Assembly (NCBI RefSeq): GCF_003944765.1
Contig: NZ_RWIU01000001.1
Coordinates: forward strand, 1,302,001 to 1,366,000
Source of the DNA: Hymenobacter perfusus
GTDB lineage: Bacteria; Bacteroidota; Bacteroidia; Cytophagales; Hymenobacteraceae
Length of the DNA stretch: 64,000 nt
Direction of reading: 5' to 3'
The notes under the pieces are model-generated. The model was not told where the DNA came from, did not search any database, and worked only from the letters and a program-made list of their open reading frames with translations. Of this stretch, positions 33,063-40,583 are shown piece after piece (the stretch's first letter is position 1; each line of letters begins with the position of its first letter). A program made the position numbers and the translations under genes.

Positions 33063-34574
33063 TTACTGCCGCACTATCCGCGTGCGAACTATCTGCCCAT
33101 CTATCATCCCTGAGAGGATGTATACACCCGCCGGCTGCGTTTCGGTGAAGGTGGCGGGCAGCTGGTTTTCCCCAGCCTGCAGCGGCACCGATACCTGGCT
33201 TACCTGGCGGCCAACGGCATCATGCATGGTCAGCTGCACCGTTTGGGCCCGGGCGGCCGTGAGCAGCAGGGTGTAGGTATCGGGCGTGGGGTTGGGCCAG
33301 GCGGCAATGGAGGCGGGCTGCAGCGCGAAGGTCACCGTTTGCACTGCCGAGTAGGTGGCAGTGCCATCAGTATCAAGCTGGCTCAAGCGGTAGTACTGCA
33401 GCGTACCGCGCCGGGCAGCACCGGCATCGGTGTAGCGGTATTGCTGGGCCGCGGCCGTAGTGCCGTGCCCGGCTACAAAGCCCAGCCGACGAAAATTGAT
33501 ACCATCCAGGCTCACTTCTACCTCAAACCCCTTGTTATTCAACTCCTGGGCCGTATTCCAGCTGAGCAGGGCGTTCCGGGCCTGGGCCTGCGCCGTGAAG
33601 CTTACCAGCGTTACCGGCAGCGGACGGTTGAGGTCGGAAGAAGCAAAGGTGCCGTAGGTGTTCTGCAGGTCGGAGGTGAGGGTGTTGGCCGTGGGGTTTA
33701 CGCTGCCCTGCGAAGGCTCCCAGTTGCTACCGTTCCAGCGCTGGAGGCGCAGGCGGCTTTCCGTGATGGTGTTGGGACTGGTATTCCACTCGCTGTCCTG
33801 GTAGCCCAGCGTGAGCGTAGAGGTGGGCGTGATGGTGTAGTTAGCCGGCGTGATAATCCAGAACCGGTCGAGGGCATAGTTGGCGTCGCCCTGCAACGAC
33901 GATACCCCAGCCGGCAACGGCTGGTTGTTGGCCGGCGTGGGGTAGGTGGTAAATGACAGGTTGCCGCTGCTGCTGCCAGCAGCCGTAATGGCCGCCGTCA
34001 TGGCGAGCGGGGCGGTGCTGGTGCCCATAGGTACCGTGTAGGTGCCCGTATTGGAGCCGATTACCCACACCAGCCGACCGTAGCCGGCCGCCGGGGTAGT
34101 TTCGGCTACCAGCCGGCCCGTCGTCTGGCTCAGGGCCGAAGCCGCGCCGTTGTTGAGCGTAATCGTGCGGGAATTAAGCTGCACCTGCGTGGCCCCCAGC
34201 GTCAGCACGCCGCCCGTAGTGCCCACCGAAACATCAGTGGCCAGCTGCACCGGGCCGGTGGCACCGCTTACATCTAAGGAGTGAAACGTGGTGGGCGTGG
34301 CGCCACCAATCTGCTGAGCAGTGGTGCCCGTGAGCCGCACGGTGCCCGTGGCGGGCGTGAGCACGCCGCCAGTGGTAGCGTTGGTCCAGTTGCCAGTGAG
34401 GCTGAGGGTGCCCGCATTATCAATGGTCCCCCCGCTGCTCACGGTCACGTCGCCCACCACCGACACCTGCGCGCCCGACTGAATGGATAGTATGGCACCC
34501 TGGTTGGATAAGCCCTGGCCCACGACTGGCGCGGCAGCCACCAGGGCCCCACAGATAAGTAAAGAGTGCTTCAT
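33063..34574 (-). CDS. Secreted protein with T9SS type A sorting domain
   Basis: 503 residues: a signal peptide (about 1-20), a beta-rich N-terminal half with repeated gVsVSSGGTI/GTLSLTGNWTN-like strands (about 25-130), a middle jelly-roll-like region, a segment LPVTLVSFTAQAQARNALLSWNTAQELNNKGFEVE (given here only as a position guide, about 318-352, fibronectin-like), and a C-terminal T9SS sorting domain (AWPNPTPDTYTLLL onward). Secretion to the cell surface is predicted; ligand unknown. It is the last gene of a five-gene minus-strand operon, 18 bases after the first tail-collar gene. Confidence 0.85.
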   Translation of the reverse strand: MKHSLLICGALVAAAPVVGQGLSNQGAILSIQSGAQVSVVGDVTVSSGGTIDNAGTLSLTGNWTNATTGGVLTPATGTVRLTGTTAQQIGGATPTTFHSLDVSGATGPVQLATDVSVGTTGGVLTLGATQVQLNSRTITLNNGAASALSQTTGRLVAETTPAAGYGRLVWVIGSNTGTYTVPMGTSTAPLAMTAAITAAGSSSGNLSFTTYPTPANNQPLPAGVSSLQGDANYALDRFWIITPANYTITPTSTLTLGYQDSEWNTSPNTITESRLRLQRWNGSNWEPSQGSVNPTANTLTSDLQNTYGTFASSDLNRPLPVTLVSFTAQAQARNALLSWNTAQELNNKGFEVEVSLDGINFRRLGFVAGHGTTAAAQQYRYTDAGAARRGTLQYYRLSQLDTDGTATYSAVQTVTFALQPASIAAWPNPTPDTYTLLLTAARAQTVQLTMHDAVGRQVSQVSVPLQAGENQLPATFTETQPAGVYILSGMIDGQIVRTRIVRQ

Positions 34575-34592
34575 AGGAAGAAAGAAAGCAGG

Positions 34593-35267
34593 CTACCCGC
34601 GTGGCGGAAAAATGCCCTGCAGGGCAATGCAGTAGGTGAGCGTCAGATAGGGTTGCAGGTTGTTGTGCGGGAGAGCCCCGCCAATTGCCCCGCTGGCCAT
34701 GTACCCGGTGCCGGTAGCCTCGTACTGCGCCCGGCCCGAGCCATTGCTGGCCAGATAGGCATTATCGGGGGAGCTTAGCGTACCCAGTTCGGTACTGTAG
34801 GTCAGGTCCAGCAGATGGCTGTGTGCGGGCAGCTCACTTTCCAGCACCGTAACCGTGGCGCTGCCGCCGGTCTGGCCCAGGTCGTAGAGGCTCAAGCCCT
34901 GGCCCTGGCCCGCGCCTACCGCCACGCAGCCGTTCAGGTTGGGCAAGGCAAACGTAGATTTGCCATCCCCGCCGTACATAGTGCCCAGCAGCGAGAAAAG
35001 GGCCGTGTTTTGGGAAATGGGCAGCAGTTGACCGTCGCAACGGGCGTAGCCCCGGGGCACAAAATTGAACGGTACCGTAATTATTTCCGCCACAAATACG
35101 CCGTCGCCGCCCGAGAGGGTACCGGCGGCGGCGGGGGTGGCGCGGCCCAGCAGCGCCTGCAACGGCCCGGCCAGGAAACTGCCGGCCACCAAGCCCGACA
35201 AACGCTTGAGCAGGCTCCGGCGGGCCGGCTGGGCCGGGCCGACAGGGGTAGTAGAACGTAGTGGCAC
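34593..35267 (-). CDS. Tail-collar (MdpB-like) protein with Tat-type signal
   Basis: A 224-residue phage-tail-collar-domain protein, the fold also found in microcystin-dependent protein MdpB. The signature PRGYARCDGQLLPISQNTALF followed by LLGTMYGGDGKSTFALPNL is clear (about 72-112). The N-terminus (ARRSLLKRLSGLVAGSFLAG) resembles a twin-arginine export signal. The start is a GTG at 35267, two bases after the stop of the upstream collar gene, so translation is probably coupled. There are no other phage genes here, so a prophage remnant is unlikely; function unknown. Confidence 0.85.
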   Translation of the reverse strand: MPLRSTTPVGPAQPARRSLLKRLSGLVAGSFLAGPLQALLGRATPAAAGTLSGGDGVFVAEIITVPFNFVPRGYARCDGQLLPISQNTALFSLLGTMYGGDGKSTFALPNLNGCVAVGAGQGQGLSLYDLGQTGGSATVTVLESELPAHSHLLDLTYSTELGTLSSPDNAYLASNGSGRAQYEATGTGYMASGAIGGALPHNNLQPYLTLTYCIALQGIFPPRG

Positions 35268-35269
35268 GG

Positions 35270-35959
35270 CTAGGTCTGGGAAGGAAAAATGCCTTGCAGG
35301 CAGATGATGTAGTTGAGGCAGATGTACGGCTGGCGGTTTTCGTGGGCCTGGCTGCCCCCAATGGCGCCGGACACGTTAACGGGCGGGTTTACCGCCGTTG
35401 AGCTGGCCAGTTGCGTGTTGATATCGCCACCGTACTGGGGCACGCCGCCCCCGCTGTTAGCCAGGTAGTTATGCACCGTGGGGCTGGCGGTACCCGAGAG
35501 GCTGGTAGTACCCGTGGCGGTACTGGCTTTGAGGCCGTGCACGTGCTGCGGAATCTCGCTGGCCAGTAGCCGATGCGCCTCCTCCCCACCGCGCTGGCCC
35601 AGCGAAAAGTTGGCCCCGTCGCCTACCACTACGCGGCCCCGCAAATCGGGCAGGGCAAAATTCGTTCGTCCATCGCCGCCGTACATGGTGCCCAGCAGCG
35701 AGAATAAACCCTGATTCTGGTTGATGGGCAGCAGCTGGCCGTTGCACTGGGCCCAGCCTCTGGGGGCGAAATTGAAGGAAACCAGCATGATTTCCGACAG
35801 AAACGACGTATTGCCCATCGTTTCAGCCACGCCCAGCGGGCTGGCGGTGGCAGCCTGGCTTTTACCCAGCAGCAGGCCACCGCCCAGCACCGCGCCCAGC
35901 TTTTTAAACCAGCTCCGGCGCGAGGAATCGGCCGCTGGCAAAGTATTGAAAGAAGACAT
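35270..35959 (-). CDS. Tail-collar (MdpB-like) protein with Tat-type signal
   Basis: 229 residues, similar in plan to its neighbours: SRRSWFKKLGAVLGGGLLLG fits the twin-arginine consensus (SRRxFLK) with a following hydrophobic stretch, then PRGWAQCNGQLLPINQNQGLF and LLGTMYGGDGRTNFALPDLRG form the collar signature. The C-terminal ICLNYIICLQGIFP is the conserved closing strand. It is 13 bases downstream of the third collar gene. The export route implied by the signal would use the TatC encoded at 1521-2378. Confidence 0.86.
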   Translation of the reverse strand: MSSFNTLPAADSSRRSWFKKLGAVLGGGLLLGKSQAATASPLGVAETMGNTSFLSEIMLVSFNFAPRGWAQCNGQLLPINQNQGLFSLLGTMYGGDGRTNFALPDLRGRVVVGDGANFSLGQRGGEEAHRLLASEIPQHVHGLKASTATGTTSLSGTASPTVHNYLANSGGGVPQYGGDINTQLASSTAVNPPVNVSGAIGGSQAHENRQPYICLNYIICLQGIFPSQT

Positions 35960-35972
35960 ACTGCGAATCGGC

Positions 35973-36626
35973 TTAGGAAGGGGAAGGAAACGTCCCGTAC
36001 AGCGAGATGATGTAGTTCACCACCAGGAAGGGCTGCATGTTCTCGTGGGGCTGACTGCCACCCACCACGCCCAGCGGCTGGGTGGGCTGTTTTACCAGGC
36101 TGGCCGTTGACTGCGTGTACTGGGCCGAGCCGGAGCCGCTGTCAGCCAGCGCAGTGCCTATTGGGGAGGCCGATGTACCGGGTGACGCGCTGGCGCTCAA
36201 CGTATGCGTGTGCGACGGAATCTGCTGGGTACTCAGCGTTACCGTTTCTACTCCCGCCGCTTCTGCCAGTTGATAATTACTCAACCCCGGCCCACTACCC
36301 ATGTGCACCGGCACCCGGCTTTGTAGGTTGGGCAGGGCAAACGTCTCCTGTCCGTCGCCGCCGTAGGTGGTCCCGATCAGCTGGAATAGCGTCTCGTATT
36401 CTGAAATAGGCAGCAGCTGGCCGTGGCAGAACATCCAACCATAGGGGGCGAAGTTGCCGGCGAAAATGGCTATTTCGCCCACAAAAGGCTGCGAGCTGTT
36501 GGGGCGCATGGATACCAGCTGCCGGGGCTGGGCCGCCGTGCCGGGCCGCAGCCAGCGTTGCAGGCGCTGGCGCAAAGAGCGGCGCCCGGCCGCGGAGCCG
36601 GATGCCGAAGAGGAAAAGTCAGCCAT
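35973..36626 (-). CDS. Tail-collar (MdpB-like) protein without a clear export signal
   Basis: 217 residues with the collar signature PYGWMFCHGQLLPISEYETLF and LIGTTYGGDGQETFALPNL (about 61-100) and the closing LVVNYIISLYGTFP. The N-terminus has GRRSLRQRLQRWLRPG but no hydrophobic stretch, unlike the two downstream paralogues, so it is probably not exported by Tat on its own. It shares only moderate similarity with them, indicating old duplications. It is the second gene of the operon, 44 bases after the gene at 36671. Confidence 0.82.
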   Translation of the reverse strand: MADFSSSASGSAAGRRSLRQRLQRWLRPGTAAQPRQLVSMRPNSSQPFVGEIAIFAGNFAPYGWMFCHGQLLPISEYETLFQLIGTTYGGDGQETFALPNLQSRVPVHMGSGPGLSNYQLAEAAGVETVTLSTQQIPSHTHTLSASASPGTSASPIGTALADSGSGSAQYTQSTASLVKQPTQPLGVVGGSQPHENMQPFLVVNYIISLYGTFPSPS

Positions 36627-36670
36627 GAAACTAGCGGGGCTCGAAAGAGAAATACGGAAAGAGGAGCCGC

Positions 36671-37618
36671 CTACGACTCCCGGCGCCAGGCCCCGTTGGT
36701 GTAGATGTAGCGCGCCGCGTACCGCGACAGGATGTTGCCCGTGCCGCTGCCCGATACCACCGTCAGAAACTCATTGTCGTTGTTGACGATAACGAGGCGC
36801 TGGCCTTCCGTGCCCGCACCCAGCGTCACGGCTCCGTTGCCGCCACCGTTATTGGTGTACACGATGTTGGTCACGGCCGGAGCCACCGTCACGGCAGCCG
36901 TGGGGGCGGTACTCACCGAGTTGCTTTCGGCCGTGTAGTTGCCCGCGCCTACCGTCGACCAGCCCGTGGCGGTGTACTGGTAGAGGCCGGGCGTGTTATC
37001 GGTCTGGATGATGAGCAGGCCGACGGCCGGGCTCCCGATGACGTTGCGCTGCGCCAGTGTCATGCGGGGTGGGAGCAGGCCCTTGCTGGTGCTGCTGACC
37101 TCCAGTGCCGCCGTGCTAACCGGGGCCGCCGTGGTGCCCACGGCCAGGCTGCCGCCCACGTTGCCGCTGCCGGTTACCACGCTGTTGCCGGTTACCGTCA
37201 CCTGGCCCGCGTCGGTGATGCTGATGCCGCCGGTACCGTTGTTGGAAAGGGTATTGCCGGCCAGCTTCACGGCCGTGGTGGCCGTGCCGTTGCCCAGGTT
37301 GTCGCCGGCCCCGGCCTTATCGGGCAGCCACAGCCAGTTGGCCGTGCTGGTGGTACTGGCGTTGTAGTAGAAGCCGGGCTGGGTGCCATCGGTCTGGAAC
37401 ACGAGCAGGCCCTGGGCCGGGCTGCTGATGGCCGTGCGCTGGGCACTGGTCAGGCGCGGTACCAGCATACCCTTGGTGGTGCTGCTCACGTCCAGCACAG
37501 CCGATGAGTTGGGAGTGGCCACCCCAATTCCGACGCTGCCGGTTTGAGCGCTGGCTGAAAGTGAAGCCGTTGCCAACGCCGCCGCTGCCAACACTTGAAA
37601 GCGTAGATTTTTGTTCAT
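36671..37618 (-). CDS. Secreted protein with two LDV-STxKG repeats
   Basis: First gene of the five-gene operon; 315 residues. A signal peptide (MNKNLRFQVLAAAALATASL, cleaved near SASAQ) precedes GIGVATPNSSAVLDVSSTTK. Two copies of a unit that reads LDV/LEV-SSTxKG, PRxT-AQR, P-A-GLL-xQTD, then an aromatic close (about 40-100 and 165-235) are a motif typical of Bacteroidota surface proteins, often next to adhesin or tail-fibre-like proteins. It lacks a T9SS tail. ATG 37618 is preferred; upstream codons to 37795 include the promoter (-7 box 37664-37671). Function unknown. Confidence 0.75.
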   Translation of the reverse strand: MNKNLRFQVLAAAALATASLSASAQTGSVGIGVATPNSSAVLDVSSTTKGMLVPRLTSAQRTAISSPAQGLLVFQTDGTQPGFYYNASTTSTANWLWLPDKAGAGDNLGNGTATTAVKLAGNTLSNNGTGGISITDAGQVTVTGNSVVTGSGNVGGSLAVGTTAAPVSTAALEVSSTSKGLLPPRMTLAQRNVIGSPAVGLLIIQTDNTPGLYQYTATGWSTVGAGNYTAESNSVSTAPTAAVTVAPAVTNIVYTNNGGGNGAVTLGAGTEGQRLVIVNNDNEFLTVVSGSGTGNILSRYAARYIYTNGAWRRES

Positions 37619-37663
37619 ACTCGCCGAAAAGGGAACTGCACACATCGGTGCTGAATATTGTGT

Positions 37664-37671
37664 CAAAGCTA
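37664..37671 (-). promoter_or_regulatory. -7 box of the tail-collar operon
   Basis: TAGCTTTG on the minus strand, 46 bases before ATG 37618. It would drive all five genes from 37618 down to 33063, whose gaps are 2-44 bases. The -33 element is weak. Confidence 0.5.
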
Positions 37672-37893
37672 GGAAATATAGGCCATAATATATATGCTGA
37701 TCCTGAGGATGGTATAAAAATTCAGCTCCACAGTAGCAACTTTCCCGTAGTGAGTAGTCGTACAAGTGAAGTTTTTCTATCCGGTTTTTACTCATTCTGT
37801 CTTTTAGATCTTGGCTGGAAAGCTTTGCCAGCCGTTTGCGGCCTGCGTAGACGCTACTTTTCTTCAGCGCAGCCGTCCGCGCTGCTTCCCACT

Positions 37894-38490
37894 ATGCACA
37901 CCCTCCTCTTCTTCGGCGACTCGCTTACGGCCGGTTATCAGCTCCGCGCCAGTGAGTCTTTTCCGGCCCGTATTCAGGAAAAAATTGACGCGGCCGGCCT
38001 CGCCTACAAAGCCCACAACTACGGCGTCAGCGGCGAAACCACTGCCGGGGGTCGGCAGTGCATCAGCTCCGTCCTGGCGCGTTTCGATAAAATAGACGTG
38101 TTCGTGCTGGAGCTGGGGGCCAACGACGGCCTGCGCGGCATTCCCGTCCGCGAAACCACCCAGAACCTGCAGTTCATCCTCGATGCGGTGCGCCGCGCCC
38201 ATCCCGAGGCCCGGGTGGTACTGGTAGGCCTGGAGTTTCCCTTTGATTTGGGGCCACTGGCCACGCTGGGCGGCGGTCGGCTTGGGCACTACGCCCAGGA
38301 GTTCAACGCGCTGTTCCGGCAGCTGGCAGAGAAGAATCAGGTCGATTTTGTGCCATTCCTGCTGCACGGCGTGATGGGCCAGCGCCACCTCAACCTCCCC
38401 GACGGGGTACACCCCAACGCCGAGGGCCAGAAAATTCTGGCCCAGAACGTGTGGCAGATACTCCGTGGGGTATTGGGCGTTACAGACTAA
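37894..38490 (+). CDS. Arylesterase / lysophospholipase of the SGNH (TesA) family
   Basis: 198 residues of the GDSL/SGNH hydrolase fold. The blocks are all present: FFGDSLTAGYQL (nucleophile S10), YGVSGETTAGG, ELGANDGLRGI (oxyanion asparagine) and PDGVHPNAEGQ (D170, H173). It resembles E. coli TesA (thioesterase I/protease I/lysophospholipase L1) but lacks its signal peptide, so the enzyme is probably cytoplasmic. ATG 37894 starts MHTLLFFGDS; upstream codons have no family match. It ends in a strong hairpin shared with the convergent gene at 38557. Confidence 0.9.
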   Translation: MHTLLFFGDSLTAGYQLRASESFPARIQEKIDAAGLAYKAHNYGVSGETTAGGRQCISSVLARFDKIDVFVLELGANDGLRGIPVRETTQNLQFILDAVRRAHPEARVVLVGLEFPFDLGPLATLGGGRLGHYAQEFNALFRQLAEKNQVDFVPFLLHGVMGQRHLNLPDGVHPNAEGQKILAQNVWQILRGVLGVTD

Positions 38491-38494
38491 CGCA

Positions 38495-38537
38495 AAAACC
38501 CGCCGGCTCAGGGGCAGATCCTGAACCGGCGGGTTTT
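38495..38537. terminator. Bidirectional terminator
   Basis: AAAACCCGCCGG (38495-38506) pairs with 38526-38537, and an inner TCAGG/CCTGA stem closes a seven-base loop. A and T runs on both sides serve the arylesterase and the convergent phosphorylase-like gene. Confidence 0.85.
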
Positions 38538-38556
38538 CTAAGCAGCGTGCGTGCCT

Positions 38557-40209
38557 TTACTTGGCGTCGTACATGCGCTGGTAGTACTCGGTGGCCATGC
38601 GGTGCGACTCGAACTCGGGCTCTACCTCGCGCATGCCGGTTTTCACCAGCTCCAGGAACTTCTCGGGCTGGCCGTAGTACAGGGGCACGATTTCGTTTTC
38701 GAGCACGTCGAGCACGTTGGTGGCTTCCAGGTTATCCTTCACCTCATCGGGCTGGTTGATGTCGGTGTGCGCGATGATGAAGCCGTTTTCGCCGTGGCGC
38801 ACGAACTCCGGAATCCAGCCATCGGCAATGCTCAGCGAGGCCGAGGCGTTCATGGCGGCCGTCATGCCCGAGGTGCCCGAGGCTTCACGCGGGTAGCGGG
38901 GCGTGTTCAGCCAGATATCGGAACCCTTCTTGAGAGCAGCCGAGAGGCCCAGCTCATAGCCCGTGAGTACGGCGCAGTTGGCGAGGTTCTTCGTCTTCTC
39001 AATGATGCTGTTGAACAGACCCACCGCCCCGAAATCCTTCGGATACGGCTTACCGGCCCAGATAACCTGCACCGGCCGGTCGGCGTTGTTCACGATGTCG
39101 AGGAACCGCTCGAAGTGGCGCAGAATCAAATCGGCGCGCTTGTAGCCGGCAAAGCGGCGGGCCCACACCACGGTCAGTACGTCCGGGTCGAGCAAAGTAC
39201 CGGTCTGGTCGGCCACGAGGTCGAACAGCTGCTTTTTCAGCTCCCGCTTGCGGGCCTTCAGAGCCTTGTCATCGTTGGCTACCAGGGCTTCGTGCAAAGG
39301 CTGGTCGCGCCAGTAGGTGCCGTTCTGGGAGTTGGTAATGGCAATGATGGGGCAGATGCCCGCGTTGGTGCCCCACATGTCATTGGCCACTTCGCCGTGC
39401 ACCTTGCTCACGCCGTTCGAGATGCGCGAGAAGCGCAGGGCGGTGAGCGTGTAGTTCAGGCGCTCATTTTCCACCAGGCCCAGGTTGCGCACTTCCTCCA
39501 GCGGCACGTTGCCGAAGAACGACATATCGTGCAGCAGCTTGATGGGGTGCTCCTCGTTGCCGGCCAGCTCGGGCGTGTGGGTGGTGAACACCAGGCGCTT
39601 CTTCACCTCGTCGAGGTTACGGCCGTGCTTGTCGTAGAGGTAGAAGGCCAGGGGCAGACCGTGGCCCTCGTTGAGGTGGTACACCTCCGTGTGGCGGCCC
39701 AGCACATCGAGCAGCTTACCGCCACCCACGCCCAGCAGAATGCTCTGGGCCACGCGGGCGGCCGTGTCGGCGTCGTACAGGTGGTGGGAGATGGTGCGCG
39801 AGAGGTAGTCGTTTTCGGGAATGTCCGTCGTGAGGAAGAACATCGGGGCCGTACCGAACGTGTCGGGGGCCAGGTACAGGGCCTTCACCAGCACCTGCGC
39901 GTTGTGAATGGTGATGGGGAACACCAGGCCGGTATCCTGCAAAAAGCTGTAGTGCTTCAGGCGGAAATCGGCGCGCATGCTCTGGTCCTCGTTGCGGCCC
40001 TGGTCGTAGTAGCCGAACGACCACAGAATGCTGATGCCTACTAGGTTCTGCTTGAGCTCATACACGGAACGCATGTGCGAGCCGGCCAGAAAGCCGAGGC
40101 CGCCGGAGTAGGTTTTGAGGGCCTGATCCAGGGCAAATTCCATGGAGAAATATGCGGCCGGCGTGCTGAACTCCGGGGCGGGGGTGTAGGGGTTAAACTC
40201 GAATGCCAT
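38557..40209 (-). CDS. Alpha-glucan phosphorylase-family (GT35) protein lacking the PLP lysine
   Basis: 550 residues matching the short bacterial/archaeal alpha-glucan phosphorylase family. YSGGLGFLAGSHMRS, VYHLNEGH, FTTHTPELAGNE and VWARRFAGYKRADLI are conserved. The cofactor signature is E-A-S-G-x-[GS]-x-M-K-x2-[LM]-N in the family; here it is EASGTSGMTAAMN, with threonine 450 where the PLP-binding lysine should be. The codon is ACG (38860-38862). Phosphorolysis without the PLP Schiff base would be unexpected, so the protein may be a regulatory or altered glycosyltransferase. Its place beside the GH13 cluster supports alpha-glucan metabolism. Confidence 0.85.
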   Translation of the reverse strand: MAFEFNPYTPAPEFSTPAAYFSMEFALDQALKTYSGGLGFLAGSHMRSVYELKQNLVGISILWSFGYYDQGRNEDQSMRADFRLKHYSFLQDTGLVFPITIHNAQVLVKALYLAPDTFGTAPMFFLTTDIPENDYLSRTISHHLYDADTAARVAQSILLGVGGGKLLDVLGRHTEVYHLNEGHGLPLAFYLYDKHGRNLDEVKKRLVFTTHTPELAGNEEHPIKLLHDMSFFGNVPLEEVRNLGLVENERLNYTLTALRFSRISNGVSKVHGEVANDMWGTNAGICPIIAITNSQNGTYWRDQPLHEALVANDDKALKARKRELKKQLFDLVADQTGTLLDPDVLTVVWARRFAGYKRADLILRHFERFLDIVNNADRPVQVIWAGKPYPKDFGAVGLFNSIIEKTKNLANCAVLTGYELGLSAALKKGSDIWLNTPRYPREASGTSGMTAAMNASASLSIADGWIPEFVRHGENGFIIAHTDINQPDEVKDNLEATNVLDVLENEIVPLYYGQPEKFLELVKTGMREVEPEFESHRMATEYYQRMYDAK

Positions 40210-40377
40210 ACAAGCAGAAAATGTGCGGTGAGTGTAAGCTTACCGGCAGTGCGAAAAGCCGCACCGCGCCGGTTGAAAGCCCAAAAAAAGCGGAAAAGAA
40301 CGGACCAAGCGGATTGCATTCAGATAAGAATGCCAAAATGTTAACGAGCCACTAGTAAAAGGCAAACAAGCACCATT

Positions 40378-40408
40378 AAACGGCCCGGTCAGGCTGCCTG
40401 AGCCGTTT
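40378..40408. promoter_or_regulatory. Intergenic hairpin of possible regulatory role
   Basis: AAACGGC (40378-40384) pairs with 40402-40408, and TCAGG (40389-40393) pairs with CCTGA (40397-40401), leaving a four-base bulge. It is upstream of both flanking genes, so it is not an ordinary terminator; an operator or attenuator is possible. Confidence 0.35.
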
Positions 40409-40525
40409 CCGTCTGGCGACAGTTTCCGGGGCAAAAATCCGGTACCGGGAACGGGGTTAAGCAAGCTAACTGTTTGATAATAATTCTATAATATTCCTTA
40501 TCCTTTTCGTCACTCAGGGTCCCGA

Positions 40526-40533
40526 TACCTTTG
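40526..40533 (+). promoter_or_regulatory. -7 box of the 40584 lipoprotein gene
   Basis: TACCTTTG, with a T-rich but imperfect -33 region (TTTT at 40504-40507). The predicted leader is about 45 bases. Confidence 0.5.
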
Positions 40534-40583
40534 CCGAAAGGGTTTTCAGTCCTTTTTCTCACTCCACAACCATCCTACACCGT

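Larger units (their letters stand above)
40210..40583. other. Divergent intergenic region between phosphorylase-like and lipoprotein genes
   Basis: 374 bases holding a hairpin at 40378-40408 and a plus-strand promoter near 40526. No consensus -7 box for the minus-strand gene and no small ORF with family resemblance were found. Confidence 0.5.

Noticed and set aside
34593..36626. Prophage remnant suggested by three tail-collar proteins
   Set aside because: No other phage structural, lysis, integrase or replication gene is nearby, two proteins carry Tat-type signals, and the operon also contains a T9SS-sorted protein.
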